Positions 12,800 to 19,235 of a stretch of DNA of 19,235 bases are shown here, piece by piece. This DNA comes from Flavobacterium sp. UBA6195. Lineage in GTDB: Bacteria > Bacteroidota > Bacteroidia > Flavobacteriales > Flavobacteriaceae. The position numbers and the translations under genes are program-made. The stretch lies in assembly GCF_002422095.1 (NCBI RefSeq), contig NZ_DITB01000116.1, positions 1 through 19,235 on the forward strand. The letters are read 5' to 3'. The notes beneath the pieces were generated by a model, which made no database searches, was not told where the DNA came from, and saw only the letters and a program-made list of their open reading frames with translations. Position 1 is the first letter of the stretch, and the number at the start of each line of letters is the position of its first letter.

Positions 12800-13416
12800 T
12801 TGTCTATTTCAATGTCGATATAAGATTTTAGATTGTACAATTCAATCTGGTTTTCATTTTCTCCTTCCAATTGCCCAATCTCAATAAATGCAATATCATT
12901 GGCAAATGCTTTTTCACCAATTAAATGTTCAATGTGAACGTAAACTGCTTCTCTAAGTCTTGGGTTATCTTTGTGGATAATGTAGTTTTTGAGCAACACT
13001 TTTATTCCTAAATCAGTTGGTTTGTTTGGGTTTTCTAATGGGATGAAATACATTTCGCTTATTTTTAAACTGATACCGTAATATTCTAGTGGTTTGTCGG
13101 TACTGTTTTCGTATTTGGTTAGGTTTGTTTCGGGTTGTAGAAATGCAGTTATTTTCCAACGTTCTACAATTGGTGCATAATGGACTAGTAATTCTACTTC
13201 TTTGAAAAGATAAGGATTTCCATTTGCGGTGATGATTAATTCTGCAGCACTTGTTTTGTTTTTAATGATGAGGTCTAGGTCTTTGTTGTATTGATGTAGT
13301 ATCTCGATTAGTTTATCGAAATGGATTTTTATTTCGTCTTTTGGGATTTCGTTTAGGAGTAGGAAAACGAAGTTGTTTTGTTGGAAGTAGTTCCAGAAGT
13401 TGGTTATAGTTTTCAT
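12796..13416 (-). CDS. Conserved-looking protein of unknown function (206 aa)
   Basis: No named domain is recognised. From the ATG at 13416 the protein begins MKTITNFWNYFQQNNFVFLL. It contains SAAELIITANGNPYLFKEVELLV (about 55-80), a strand-helix unit, and ends with an acidic beta-rich part. The ITANGNP segment followed by VERWKITAF resembles Bacteroidota hypothetical proteins I have seen, without known function. An upstream in-frame ATG at 13461 would add 15 residues, but that stretch holds a direct repeat (AACGCGGAT twice) typical of non-coding sequence, so 13416 is preferred. It is last in the leftward replication-type gene group, and its stop lies in a strong hairpin. It has no membrane or signal segment. 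Confidence 0.65.
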   Translation of the reverse strand: MKTITNFWNYFQQNNFVFLLLNEIPKDEIKIHFDKLIEILHQYNKDLDLIIKNKTSAAELIITANGNPYLFKEVELLVHYAPIVERWKITAFLQPETNLTKYENSTDKPLEYYGISLKISEMYFIPLENPNKPTDLGIKVLLKNYIIHKDNPRLREAVYVHIEHLIGEKAFANDIAFIEIGQLEGENENQIELYNLKSYIDIEIDN

Positions 13417-13434
13417 TTTCTTTCTTGTTATTGG

Positions 13435-13468
13435 AACGCGGATGAAACTGATGCTTTGCAACGCGGAT
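13435..13468. repeat. Direct repeat AACGCGGAT
   Basis: AACGCGGAT occurs at 13435-13443 and again at 13460-13468, a 25-bp period, in the gap before the unknown gene. A related palindrome (CAACGCG-GTT-CGCGTTG) sits at 15260-15276. Short intergenic repeats of this kind may be protein-binding sites; no role is shown. Confidence 0.4.
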
Positions 13469-13479
13469 TTATACGAATT

Positions 13480-14166
13480 TTATCTTTTGTCTTGTGCTGT
13501 TTTTTCAAATGCAATTAAATTAACCATTTCCCTCAATCGTGAGCGAACTCGGTTGCCGTAATGTTTTTCTATTTCTGTGGCTGATAGGTTTGTGGTTATG
13601 TGGGTTTGAAGTTTTTTTGAAATGAATAGATCGTATCTGCTTAATAGGATTTCTGCCATTACATTGCATTCGTTTCCGAAATACTTTAGGTTATTTTCTG
13701 TTCCTAAATCGTCAAAGCAATAGGTTCTTGGTTCTGATTGATAAAGTTTTCCGATGCTGTATTTGTGGATTATTTGGTAGCCGTCTTGGATGAATTCGAA
13801 GCTGATATCTCTGCAAGGTTTTACGAAAAATTTGTGTTCTGTGGCTGTTAGGTATTTCATTAAATTCATTATTGATGTTTTACCGCAGCCTATTGGTCCG
13901 GTTAATAATATTCCTTTGTTGAGGTTAATTCCGTATTGAAAACATGTTGGTTCGTCTTTTAAGAAATAAGCGATTAGTTTGTACACAATTGGGTAATCAG
14001 TTTCTATTATTTTGAAATGATTGCCGTATAGTTCAACTCCTTTATTTTCTAACCAAGTAATGACCTTATCATAGCTATAATGGCTCTGAATAGTCTTTGT
14101 CGGTTGTTGTATTGAGTTGTTTTGCTCTGTTGGTTTGTTCTGCATTTGAAATGAATTTTGGTGCAT
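13480..14166 (-). CDS. DnaC-like AAA+ ATPase (helicase loader type)
   Basis: An AAA+ core is clear: Walker A GPIGCGKT (90-97), Walker B TYCFDDLG (148-155), sensor-1-like HITTNLS (189-195) and arginine-rich RVRSRLREM (207-215), typical of DnaC/IstB-like proteins. Such ATPases load a helicase or serve as replication partners of mobile elements. The first about 30 residues are low-complexity and overlap the end of the preceding gene by 92 bp. The true start may be one of the early methionines or a later one; the ATPase fold itself begins after about residue 50. It lies in a leftward set with an HTH protein and a DnaD-like protein, so a role in element replication is inferred. Confidence 0.85.
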   Translation of the reverse strand: MHQNSFQMQNKPTEQNNSIQQPTKTIQSHYSYDKVITWLENKGVELYGNHFKIIETDYPIVYKLIAYFLKDEPTCFQYGINLNKGILLTGPIGCGKTSIMNLMKYLTATEHKFFVKPCRDISFEFIQDGYQIIHKYSIGKLYQSEPRTYCFDDLGTENNLKYFGNECNVMAEILLSRYDLFISKKLQTHITTNLSATEIEKHYGNRVRSRLREMVNLIAFEKTAQDKR

Positions 14167-14902
14167 TAATCATCCAATTTTGTGCTGCTGCTTGCCAATC
14201 GACCATTGGTGTTTTTCCACCAACTAACCAACCGACACTTTTGAAGTAATTGTAAAATTTTTGAGCTTCTTGTTCCGGGAAGTTATTTTCTTGGAAATAG
14301 GTTTTGACTTCTTCAATCTCTGGTTTTAACTTTTCTTCTTTTTTCGCGGAACTTTTTTCTTCTTTTGAATTTTCATTTTTTAAATCTGAATTATTTATTT
14401 CTTCAAAATTTTTTGTGAGCTTTTCCAAGTTTGAAACGTTTTTATCGTTTAAAATGTTTGTATTGTTTATATAGTTTATAGAAGGTACTACTGCTTGTTC
14501 AGTACCTGTCTCATTACTAGTACAAGACTTGTTCAAAGCTTGTTCAGAAACAAGTTCAATAAGTGGTTCATTTTTTGGTTTTCTTTCGGATTTTGATAGC
14601 GGTTTTAAATCTTCTGAAAAGTTGAACAAAATGACATGACTTCCTTTGAATGGATTGTAAGATGGTTCGTAATTGATGTAACCCAAACTATGCAAGTTCT
14701 TCAGACATTTATGATAGGTTGCTTTGGAACTGATTTTGCTAATTCTCATTACCTCATCACGATTGATACTGATTGGATTTTTGAAACGATTGCAGTTCCA
14801 AAATTGGAATAGGGCTATGTATAAACTTACATGTGTTGGATTTAATGTTTTATCAATGGCTACTTTCTCAAAGAAACCAGTTAAGTGTTTGATGTAATTC
14901 AT
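14075..14902 (-). CDS. Winged-helix / DnaD-like replication protein
   Basis: Residues 1-110 have the layout of a replication-initiator or transcription-regulator winged helix: LNPTHVSLYIALFQFWN, then ISINRDEVMRISKISSKATY and HSLGYINYEPSYNPFKGS. A long low-complexity, charged linker (about 110-195, Asn/Lys/Glu-rich) follows. The C-terminal segment, with VKTYFQENN and KTPMVDWQAAAQNWM, resembles the YxxxN-W tail of DnaD-like proteins. These combine DNA binding with helicase-loader interaction, and a DnaC-like ATPase gene follows directly, overlapping by 92 bp. Twelve bp separate it from the upstream HTH gene, so the three genes form an operon. Confidence 0.75.
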   Translation of the reverse strand: MNYIKHLTGFFEKVAIDKTLNPTHVSLYIALFQFWNCNRFKNPISINRDEVMRISKISSKATYHKCLKNLHSLGYINYEPSYNPFKGSHVILFNFSEDLKPLSKSERKPKNEPLIELVSEQALNKSCTSNETGTEQAVVPSINYINNTNILNDKNVSNLEKLTKNFEEINNSDLKNENSKEEKSSAKKEEKLKPEIEEVKTYFQENNFPEQEAQKFYNYFKSVGWLVGGKTPMVDWQAAAQNWMINAPKFISNAEQTNRAKQLNTTTDKDYSEPL

Positions 14903-14913
14903 AATTGCAAAAA

Positions 14914-15201
14914 TTATTTGAACAGAGTAGGCAAAGCATTTACCTTATTTCCATTTAATAATTTATCAATGTCTGAATTGTCATAATACATTATGCCTCC
15001 TACTTTGGTATAGGTTAGTGTTCCGTTGATGCGGAGATTTTGTAAAGTACCTGGAGAGATGTTTAATAACTTGCGGACTTCATTGGATTTGAGCCACTGT
15101 TTTGTTTGTTGCGGTTTGGATTGAATGATTTCTTTTAAATCGTTCAAAAGAAGACTTCTGAATTCATTTAAGTCTTCGCGTGTGATAACTTCGATTGCCA
15201 T
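14914..15201 (-). CDS. Excisionase-like helix-turn-helix protein (95 aa)
   Basis: The C-terminal half (about 38-87) is a MerR/excisionase-type winged helix: WLKSNEVRKLLNISPGTLQN, then TLTYTKVGGIMYYDNSDI. The N-terminal half is a charged helix (ITREDLNEFRSLLLNDL). Such proteins are standard in Bacteroidota integrative elements as excisionases or plasmid-type regulators. It heads the leftward operon with the DnaD-like and DnaC-like genes. The start ATG 15201 is preceded by an AT-rich gap that includes the palindrome at 15260-15276. Direct target sites cannot be named. Confidence 0.85.
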   Translation of the reverse strand: MAIEVITREDLNEFRSLLLNDLKEIIQSKPQQTKQWLKSNEVRKLLNISPGTLQNLRINGTLTYTKVGGIMYYDNSDIDKLLNGNKVNALPTLFK

Positions 15202-15259
15202 AACGTATGTTTTAGATTGTTATGGTACAAAATTGTATTTTTTGAAAGTTTTTGTTTCA

Positions 15260-15276
15260 CAACGCGGTTCGCGTTG
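15260..15276. repeat. Short perfect palindrome
   Basis: CAACGCG-GTT-CGCGTTG is a perfect 7-bp inverted repeat with a 3-nt loop in the 88-bp gap between the RteC-like gene and the HTH gene. No T-run follows, so it is more likely a binding site or small hairpin than a terminator. Confidence 0.45.
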
Positions 15277-15289
15277 GGTATGATTTTAT

Positions 15290-16138
15290 CTAAATTAAAT
15301 CATCTGAATTTTCCATTTTTTTGATCAATGCTTCGTTAAGAGAAGTAATAAATTTTGCTCTATCATTCTTACGAGCTCTAATTTCAAGGAAAGTTCTACG
15401 GTATTGTCCTAGATCAATTTCAAAAATATGCTCAAAATATTCAGCAATATCTTTTAAATCGGCTTTGCCATTATTGAATACACCTTCGGAATGTAGAGCA
15501 TATAGCAATTCTGTTAAAGCCACCTTTGAACCAGTCCACATTAATTTTATGTTCGGTTTGCGTTGTGATTTTTCGGATATATCTTTATTTTCAATCATAA
15601 TTAATTGATTTTCTAAGTATAATTGAATAAGGTCATTAGCAAGAATTTGTGCTACCTTAAAATCATGAGAAGTACTAAATGTTGTGTCGGTTTCGAAATA
15701 ATAATTATCCAAAGCCAATTTTATGTCAAATTTACCTCTTTGGAAGTACTTATAATCGAGATAAGTACTTCCGGAACGGTAATATTGATAAAACTCAAGT
15801 TCATTATCAAAAAAAGCTTTTAATTTTAGTAATTCATTATTATAATATTTTTTCAATATTCTATTTCCTCCATTTGGTCTTTTCATTTCAATTTTATAAA
15901 CCACATTATAATAGATTAGTTTAGAAGTAAATTGAGGTTTTAATTCTTTGAAAAATTGAATCTCTTCAGTATCCACTTTGAAACCTGATTTGAGGACTAT
16001 TTTTTTTATTTCAGATACTGATTTTAGAATAACATCTATAGAATTTTTACATTTTTCAATTTGATTATCAATTTCTAAATCTATGAAATTAATTTGCTCA
16101 TTAAGATTTATGAGTGCTACGTTAATCTTGAAATTCAA
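15290..16138 (-). CDS. rteC: RteC-family protein
   Basis: The 282-residue length, the ATG at 16138 and the C-terminal block WTGSKVALTELLYALHSEGV, NGKADLKDIAEYFE, then FEIDLGQYRRTFLEIRARKN are hallmarks of the RteC domain. The central TSHDFKVAQILANDLIQ segment also fits. In conjugative transposons of the CTnDOT type RteC activates excision genes; here it more broadly marks a Bacteroidota integrative element. It lies upstream of the excisionase-like gene on the same strand, consistent with a regulator of excision or transfer. No tetQ-rteA-rteB partners are in the window, so its signal is unknown. The gene symbol refers to the family rather than to proven equivalence. Confidence 0.88.
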   Translation of the reverse strand: MNFKINVALINLNEQINFIDLEIDNQIEKCKNSIDVILKSVSEIKKIVLKSGFKVDTEEIQFFKELKPQFTSKLIYYNVVYKIEMKRPNGGNRILKKYYNNELLKLKAFFDNELEFYQYYRSGSTYLDYKYFQRGKFDIKLALDNYYFETDTTFSTSHDFKVAQILANDLIQLYLENQLIMIENKDISEKSQRKPNIKLMWTGSKVALTELLYALHSEGVFNNGKADLKDIAEYFEHIFEIDLGQYRRTFLEIRARKNDRAKFITSLNEALIKKMENSDDLI

Positions 16139-16168
16139 TTTTTTTTATATTATTTATTGGAAAATTAG

Positions 16169-16501
16169 TTATTCTTTACTTTCAAATATTTTTATAAAAA
16201 ATATCAATAAAATAATGGGTAATATTGCTTGAGAAAGAAACCATTCGTTAATTAAATATAGTAAAAATTGATTGATTATAAAAACCGATAAATAGGTGAA
16301 AAATGCCCATATTTTCATTCTCCACAAACCAATAATACATGTTAAACTAATACTTGTTGCAATAAAATAATATTCCTCAAAAAGACTTCCTTTCATAGTA
16401 TCAATGTACATAAAACTATGTATAATACCCAACAGGCAAACAATAGCTATTAAAACTGAATCTTCCTGTTTTGAAAATTTAAGCTTAAAGTTAATTTGCA
16501 T
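16169..16501 (-). CDS. Small integral membrane protein (110 aa)
   Basis: About four hydrophobic segments are visible: VLIAIVCLLGIIHSFMYI (about 16-33), a second at 45-58 (YYFIATSISLTCIIGLW), a third at 66-86 (WAFFTYLSVFIINQFLLYLI) and a fourth at 91-106 (AILPIILLIFFIKIF). The N terminus is short and charged. No family motif is recognised. It sits alone between the RteC-like gene and the outer-membrane protein gene with AT-rich gaps on both sides. It may be part of the host chromosome or cargo of the element; the sequence does not tell. Confidence 0.7.
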   Translation of the reverse strand: MQINFKLKFSKQEDSVLIAIVCLLGIIHSFMYIDTMKGSLFEEYYFIATSISLTCIIGLWRMKIWAFFTYLSVFIINQFLLYLINEWFLSQAILPIILLIFFIKIFESKE

Positions 16502-16583
16502 CCAATTTTTGTATTGTTACTACTTGTTGTGTTTATTTATAAAAGCTTTTTTGATATGACACTTCAAAAAATATTTCATTATA

Positions 16584-17603
16584 TTATTTTTTCTTTCCTA
16601 AAAGTGTAAAAGGATTAAACGATACACCTAAATTAAAATAGAATGTAGGATCTGGTTTTATTTCATATACAGCATCCTTGAATGAATCTTCTTTTCTAAA
16701 TAAATTTCCAGAGGGTGTTAACTTCATACCAGTTTTTCCAGTGATTATAAAATTTCCAATTACATGTTCGTATATTAACCCAGAATAGATATCTAATTGT
16801 CTGTACTCATATCTTTGAGACGTACCATCTATATTGTATAGATAAAATGATGTTCTGTCTAATTCGCTTCCCAATGATACTCTTCCAGCATTGAAAACGT
16901 ACTTTCGAAGGTAAATGCTTTTTGGAAGTGTAATGTCAGCTATCAATCCATTATTAAATTTGTGTTCATAAGTTATAATTGGTATCACAGGTGTTTGAGC
17001 ACTTGGATCTATATTAACTAATAAACCAGCGGTCATTTTTGTTTTTTGATTGGCTTTCAAAACTATTACACCTGTTAATAAACCTTTTACTCTTTCAAAA
17101 TGTTGATCACTACCATCAAAAATAATACTTGAAGAATAGATTGTTCTCTTTTTAAACAATGTTGAGAAGTATGAAAAATTCACTGATGAAGAAAAATAGT
17201 GGAATTGATTATCGACTGCCTTGATTTCATTTGTAAAGGGATCCATCATATCAGCCTCTGCACTAGTATATCTATAGCTTAAAGTTGTTCCTAAAAGCCA
17301 TGTTTTTCTTTTTATAAAATTAAAATTGGCACTAATTTTAGCCTGTTCAAACTGGTTAACGGTACTTTGCGGTAATGATATGTTTCCTCGATCTGAGGTA
17401 AAATTGTATGGAGATGAATGCGTGAACTCAATGGTCAATGGTCGGACAATCGCAAATTTATCAGCCGCGTAAGCTATTGCACGTTTAGGAATATTTACAC
17501 TATCCTTTTTGCTTTTGTTGATTGTATCTGTTTTTTGAGAAAAACTTTCTAAAGAGAAGAGCATAATTCCTACTACAAGTACTACTTTTTTTAACATTTT
17601 CAT
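16584..17603 (-). CDS. Outer-membrane beta-barrel protein (DUF6268-like)
   Basis: Residues 1-22 are a Sec signal peptide (MKMLKKVVLVVGIMLFSLES, cleavage near FSQ). The mature protein is rich in alternating aromatic/polar strands and Gly/Tyr turns and ends with a strand plus a short Lys tail, fitting a beta-barrel of about 10-14 strands. The layout resembles DUF6268-type outer-membrane proteins of Bacteroidota; that family call is tentative. No ligand or catalytic motif is visible. A -7 box (TATATTTG) occurs at 17727-17734 on the minus strand, without a properly spaced -33 box. It is transcribed leftward behind the IS21-end-like repeats. Confidence 0.7.
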   Translation of the reverse strand: MKMLKKVVLVVGIMLFSLESFSQKTDTINKSKKDSVNIPKRAIAYAADKFAIVRPLTIEFTHSSPYNFTSDRGNISLPQSTVNQFEQAKISANFNFIKRKTWLLGTTLSYRYTSAEADMMDPFTNEIKAVDNQFHYFSSSVNFSYFSTLFKKRTIYSSSIIFDGSDQHFERVKGLLTGVIVLKANQKTKMTAGLLVNIDPSAQTPVIPIITYEHKFNNGLIADITLPKSIYLRKYVFNAGRVSLGSELDRTSFYLYNIDGTSQRYEYRQLDIYSGLIYEHVIGNFIITGKTGMKLTPSGNLFRKEDSFKDAVYEIKPDPTFYFNLGVSFNPFTLLGKKK

Positions 17604-17676
17604 ATAAATTATTTTAAAATTTTAATTATTGATTGAGAAAAATTGAAATGAAAAATTTTATCAAATAAGTATAATC

Positions 17677-17722
17677 AAAAAATTGAAATGTGCCACTTTG
17701 TAAATTGAAATGTGTCACTTTT
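17677..17722. repeat. Tandem 19-bp repeats, possible IS21-type element end
   Basis: The segment aattgaaatgtgycacttt occurs twice in direct orientation within 17677-17722, differing at one base (GTGCCAC versus GTGTCAC). Multiple short direct repeats near a terminus are typical of IS21-family ends. No istA/istB genes are nearby, so this would be a remnant or the end of a deleted copy. The family suggestion is from memory and weak. Confidence 0.35.
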
Positions 17723-17766
17723 TGAGCAAATATAATCATTCTTTAAACAACATTTAAACGAAATTT

Positions 17767-17789
17767 AAAAGCCCCTCAAAGGGGCTTTT
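17767..17789 (-). terminator. Bidirectional intrinsic terminator
   Basis: AAAAGCCCC (17767-17775) and GGGGCTTTT (17781-17789) pair perfectly around a 5-nt loop with T-runs on both sides. On the minus strand it ends the formyltransferase transcript, whose stop lies immediately upstream at 17790-17792. Confidence 0.85.
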
Positions 17790-18458
17790 TCATGTACTTG
17801 GAGAGCCGTAACGCTCAATCATAAGCAAATCGGGTTTATATACATCTTTTACATCTGTATTCGGTTCAAAAGTGCTAAATTCTTTCTTTTGTGGCTTTTT
17901 TATAATTATTCCGTTACTTATATCAAATAACGCTTTTTCAATCAAACGTAGCCCCATAGACTGTAATTCATGCTCCCATAATAGTCGTGCCGCTTTTCTT
18001 GAGTCCATTGCATACATTTTAGGGTCAATAAAGCAAAAATCCTGATAAGCAATGTCGCCTCTATCAATACCATCATTTAACCAAAAAACAGAACCTCCAG
18101 TTATTGGGTCACGCATTCGGATTGCCCACTCAATAGACGAACGCCCACGATGACGAGGTAATAAACTCGGATGGTAGCCAATCCACCCAATTTTAGCTTT
18201 ATACCTTGTTTTCTTGCCTATATAATCAAATGAATGGGCAGTAATTCCAATATCTACATTGTCCGGGAAAGTATCGGCGGTTAATGTTCCCGCTGGTATA
18301 TGCTTAATCCCAAAAGTATGAGCCATTTTTGTAACATACTTATCATCTAACGGCGAACATACTCCTACAATTTCGACAAAATCAAGCCTATTACAAAGGC
18401 TAAATACTTGCTCCCCGAAATACTTTTGTCCTGATATAAAAACTCTTATTTTTTTCAT
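17790..18458 (-). CDS. Formyltransferase-family protein
   Basis: The N-terminal formyltransferase fold is visible: VFISGQKYFGEQVF opening, then IGYHPSLLPRHRG (93-105) with catalytic His96, SSIEWAI, and SVFWLNDGIDRGDI (123-136) with Asp132. In Fmt and PurN the loop carries Asn-x-His; here the Asn position is Gly94 (GYH), so the standard triad is incomplete. At 222 residues it is shorter than Fmt and lacks its C-terminal domain, resembling phage-type or sugar-nucleotide formyltransferases. It overlaps the upstream ABC-GNAT reading frame by 4 bp (ATGA), so they are one operon. The substrate is unknown. Codon use is clearly more GC-rich than that of neighbouring genes, a sign of separate origin. 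Confidence 0.8.
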   Translation of the reverse strand: MKKIRVFISGQKYFGEQVFSLCNRLDFVEIVGVCSPLDDKYVTKMAHTFGIKHIPAGTLTADTFPDNVDIGITAHSFDYIGKKTRYKAKIGWIGYHPSLLPRHRGRSSIEWAIRMRDPITGGSVFWLNDGIDRGDIAYQDFCFIDPKMYAMDSRKAARLLWEHELQSMGLRLIEKALFDISNGIIIKKPQKKEFSTFEPNTDVKDVYKPDLLMIERYGSPST

Positions 18459-19235
18459 TTTCCTAAATATTTAAACGCCTGTACGGCTCTAAAATGGCCG
18501 CCATAACCACACCCTGTTATAGTGCCTTTTCCAGTTCTATTAATACTATCTTTACTTCTTACTTTATTTGAGCCGTGAAGCATTGCATTAGTTTGAAGCC
18601 ATTTGTTAGAGTGCCTCAAATAACCGCATAATTGGGGGTGTGAAGTATGAAAAAAGGTGTGATATTTATGCCCACATCTTCCGTTACCGTCTAAATGGTA
18701 TTGCATTACTTCATTTAAAAAAGTCGTTCCAACACCTGCACCCTGCCACTCGGGCATAACAACTAATCGGGTTGCACGATAAGCCTTTGCAGTAAATAAA
18801 GGGCAAACAGCCAAATGAGCCACAAGCTCTCCGTTTACCGTAGCGACAAAATATTCAGCCGCAGGAGGGTGGGGCAAGTCTAAATAATAATGCTCTTTAA
18901 AATACTTCCAGTAAGTTCCGTTTGTCTTCCAAATGTCGAGCTTGATAGGTGGGCGTTTTTGGACTTTTTTTTTACTTCACCAGTTCGAGTATCATATACC
19001 CAATCTGGTTGCAACCACTCTACAATATCATAGTGACACGAAAGTAGTACTATTTGTTTACCTTTTGTTCGCCTCCACGATTTAGCGAAAGCCGATGCAC
19101 CAATTTGAGCTATTTGACGGTCAACGACACTCGTAAACTCATCAATAACCACTTTATCGGGAGCATCACATATTAGCCGAGCTAATCCCGCTCTATATTG
19201 CTCTCCATTCGATAACGCTTTAAATGGGCGTAGCC
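18455..19235 (-). pseudogene. ABC-ATPase/GNAT fusion gene, frameshifted and cut by the window edge
   Basis: From the right edge the minus strand shows the ABC signature LSNGEQYRAGLA (just inside 19235), Walker B VVIDEFTSVVDR and the SCHYDIVEWLQPDWV segment, in a frame that ends at 18880. The C-terminal part (stop 18455) is a GNAT domain in another frame, with LVAHLAVCP and LVVMPEWQGAGVGTTFL, the latter the acetyl-CoA loop. Shifting frame at the A9 run (T9 at 18965-18973 on the plus strand) joins the two parts smoothly through VQKRPPIKLDIWKTNGTYW. This fits a single phage-type ABC-GNAT fusion protein. The shift may be a true mutation, a homopolymer sequencing error or programmed slippage. The N-terminal ATPase half lies outside the window. 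It overlaps the formyltransferase gene by 4 bp. Confidence 0.8.

Noticed and set aside
15321..15924. Three plus-strand open frames
   Set aside because: They are antisense to the RteC-family gene, whose conserved C-terminal block is unmistakable.
18455..18877. Stand-alone GNAT gene starting at 18877
   Set aside because: The preceding codons in the same frame continue the fusion protein up to the A9 frameshift, so the methionine at 18877 is probably internal.

Overview
The window is AT-rich DNA from a Bacteroidota, most likely a Flavobacterium-like member of the Flavobacteriia. This rests on the Bacteroidota promoter pattern (TTG, about 19-20 nt, TAnnTTTG) found three times, an RteC-family protein, a SAM-like tyrosine recombinase of the Bacteroidota type, DUF6943/DUF5675/DUF6088-type accessory proteins and codon use. 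The whole stretch looks like accessory DNA: mobile elements, defence genes and element-replication genes. No housekeeping gene was recognised.

Left part (1-3662). A tyrosine recombinase runs off the left edge. To its right is a fragment resembling the 3' end of a serine tRNA, a plausible attachment site. Next comes a small HTH-like gene on the minus strand. A compact plus-strand cluster follows: a 252-aa protein of unknown function, a DUF5675 protein with an L,D-transpeptidase-like His/Gly-Cys motif, and two tiny membrane proteins, closed by a terminator. It has the look of a phage structural/lysis remnant or satellite. Two small minus-strand accessory genes (59 aa and a DUF6943-like protein) follow.

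Middle non-coding stretch (3663-6579). It has no convincing gene except an IS110-family transposase (4510-5511), which sits inside a run of at least ten long imperfect hairpins. Their sequences differ but their size is mostly 70-100 bp. Two of them, in the transposase leader, are diverged copies of each other.

Defence core (6580-12572). A divergently transcribed XRE repressor plus ImmA-like metallopeptidase pair, resembling the CapH/CapP regulators of CBASS operons, faces a four-gene plus-strand operon. That operon encodes a three-repeat multiubiquitin-like protein, a DUF6791-ThiF/E1-like enzyme, a DUF6527 Cys/His protein and a 41-aa basic peptide. It appears to be a bacterial ubiquitin-like conjugation operon. 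After its terminator comes an AbiE-type (type IV) toxin-antitoxin pair. The likely logic is an inducible ubiquitin-like defence operon kept off by the repressor and released by protease cleavage, beside a TA module.

Right part (12573-19235). Minus-strand genes typical of Bacteroidota integrative elements are an excisionase-like HTH protein, a DnaD-like replication protein, a DnaC-like ATPase, an unknown protein and RteC. Beyond them are a small membrane protein and an outer-membrane beta-barrel protein, then a possible IS21-type end. The window closes with a visibly more GC-rich block carrying a formyltransferase and an ABC-ATPase/GNAT fusion. That fusion is interrupted by a frameshift in an A9 run and cut by the window edge.
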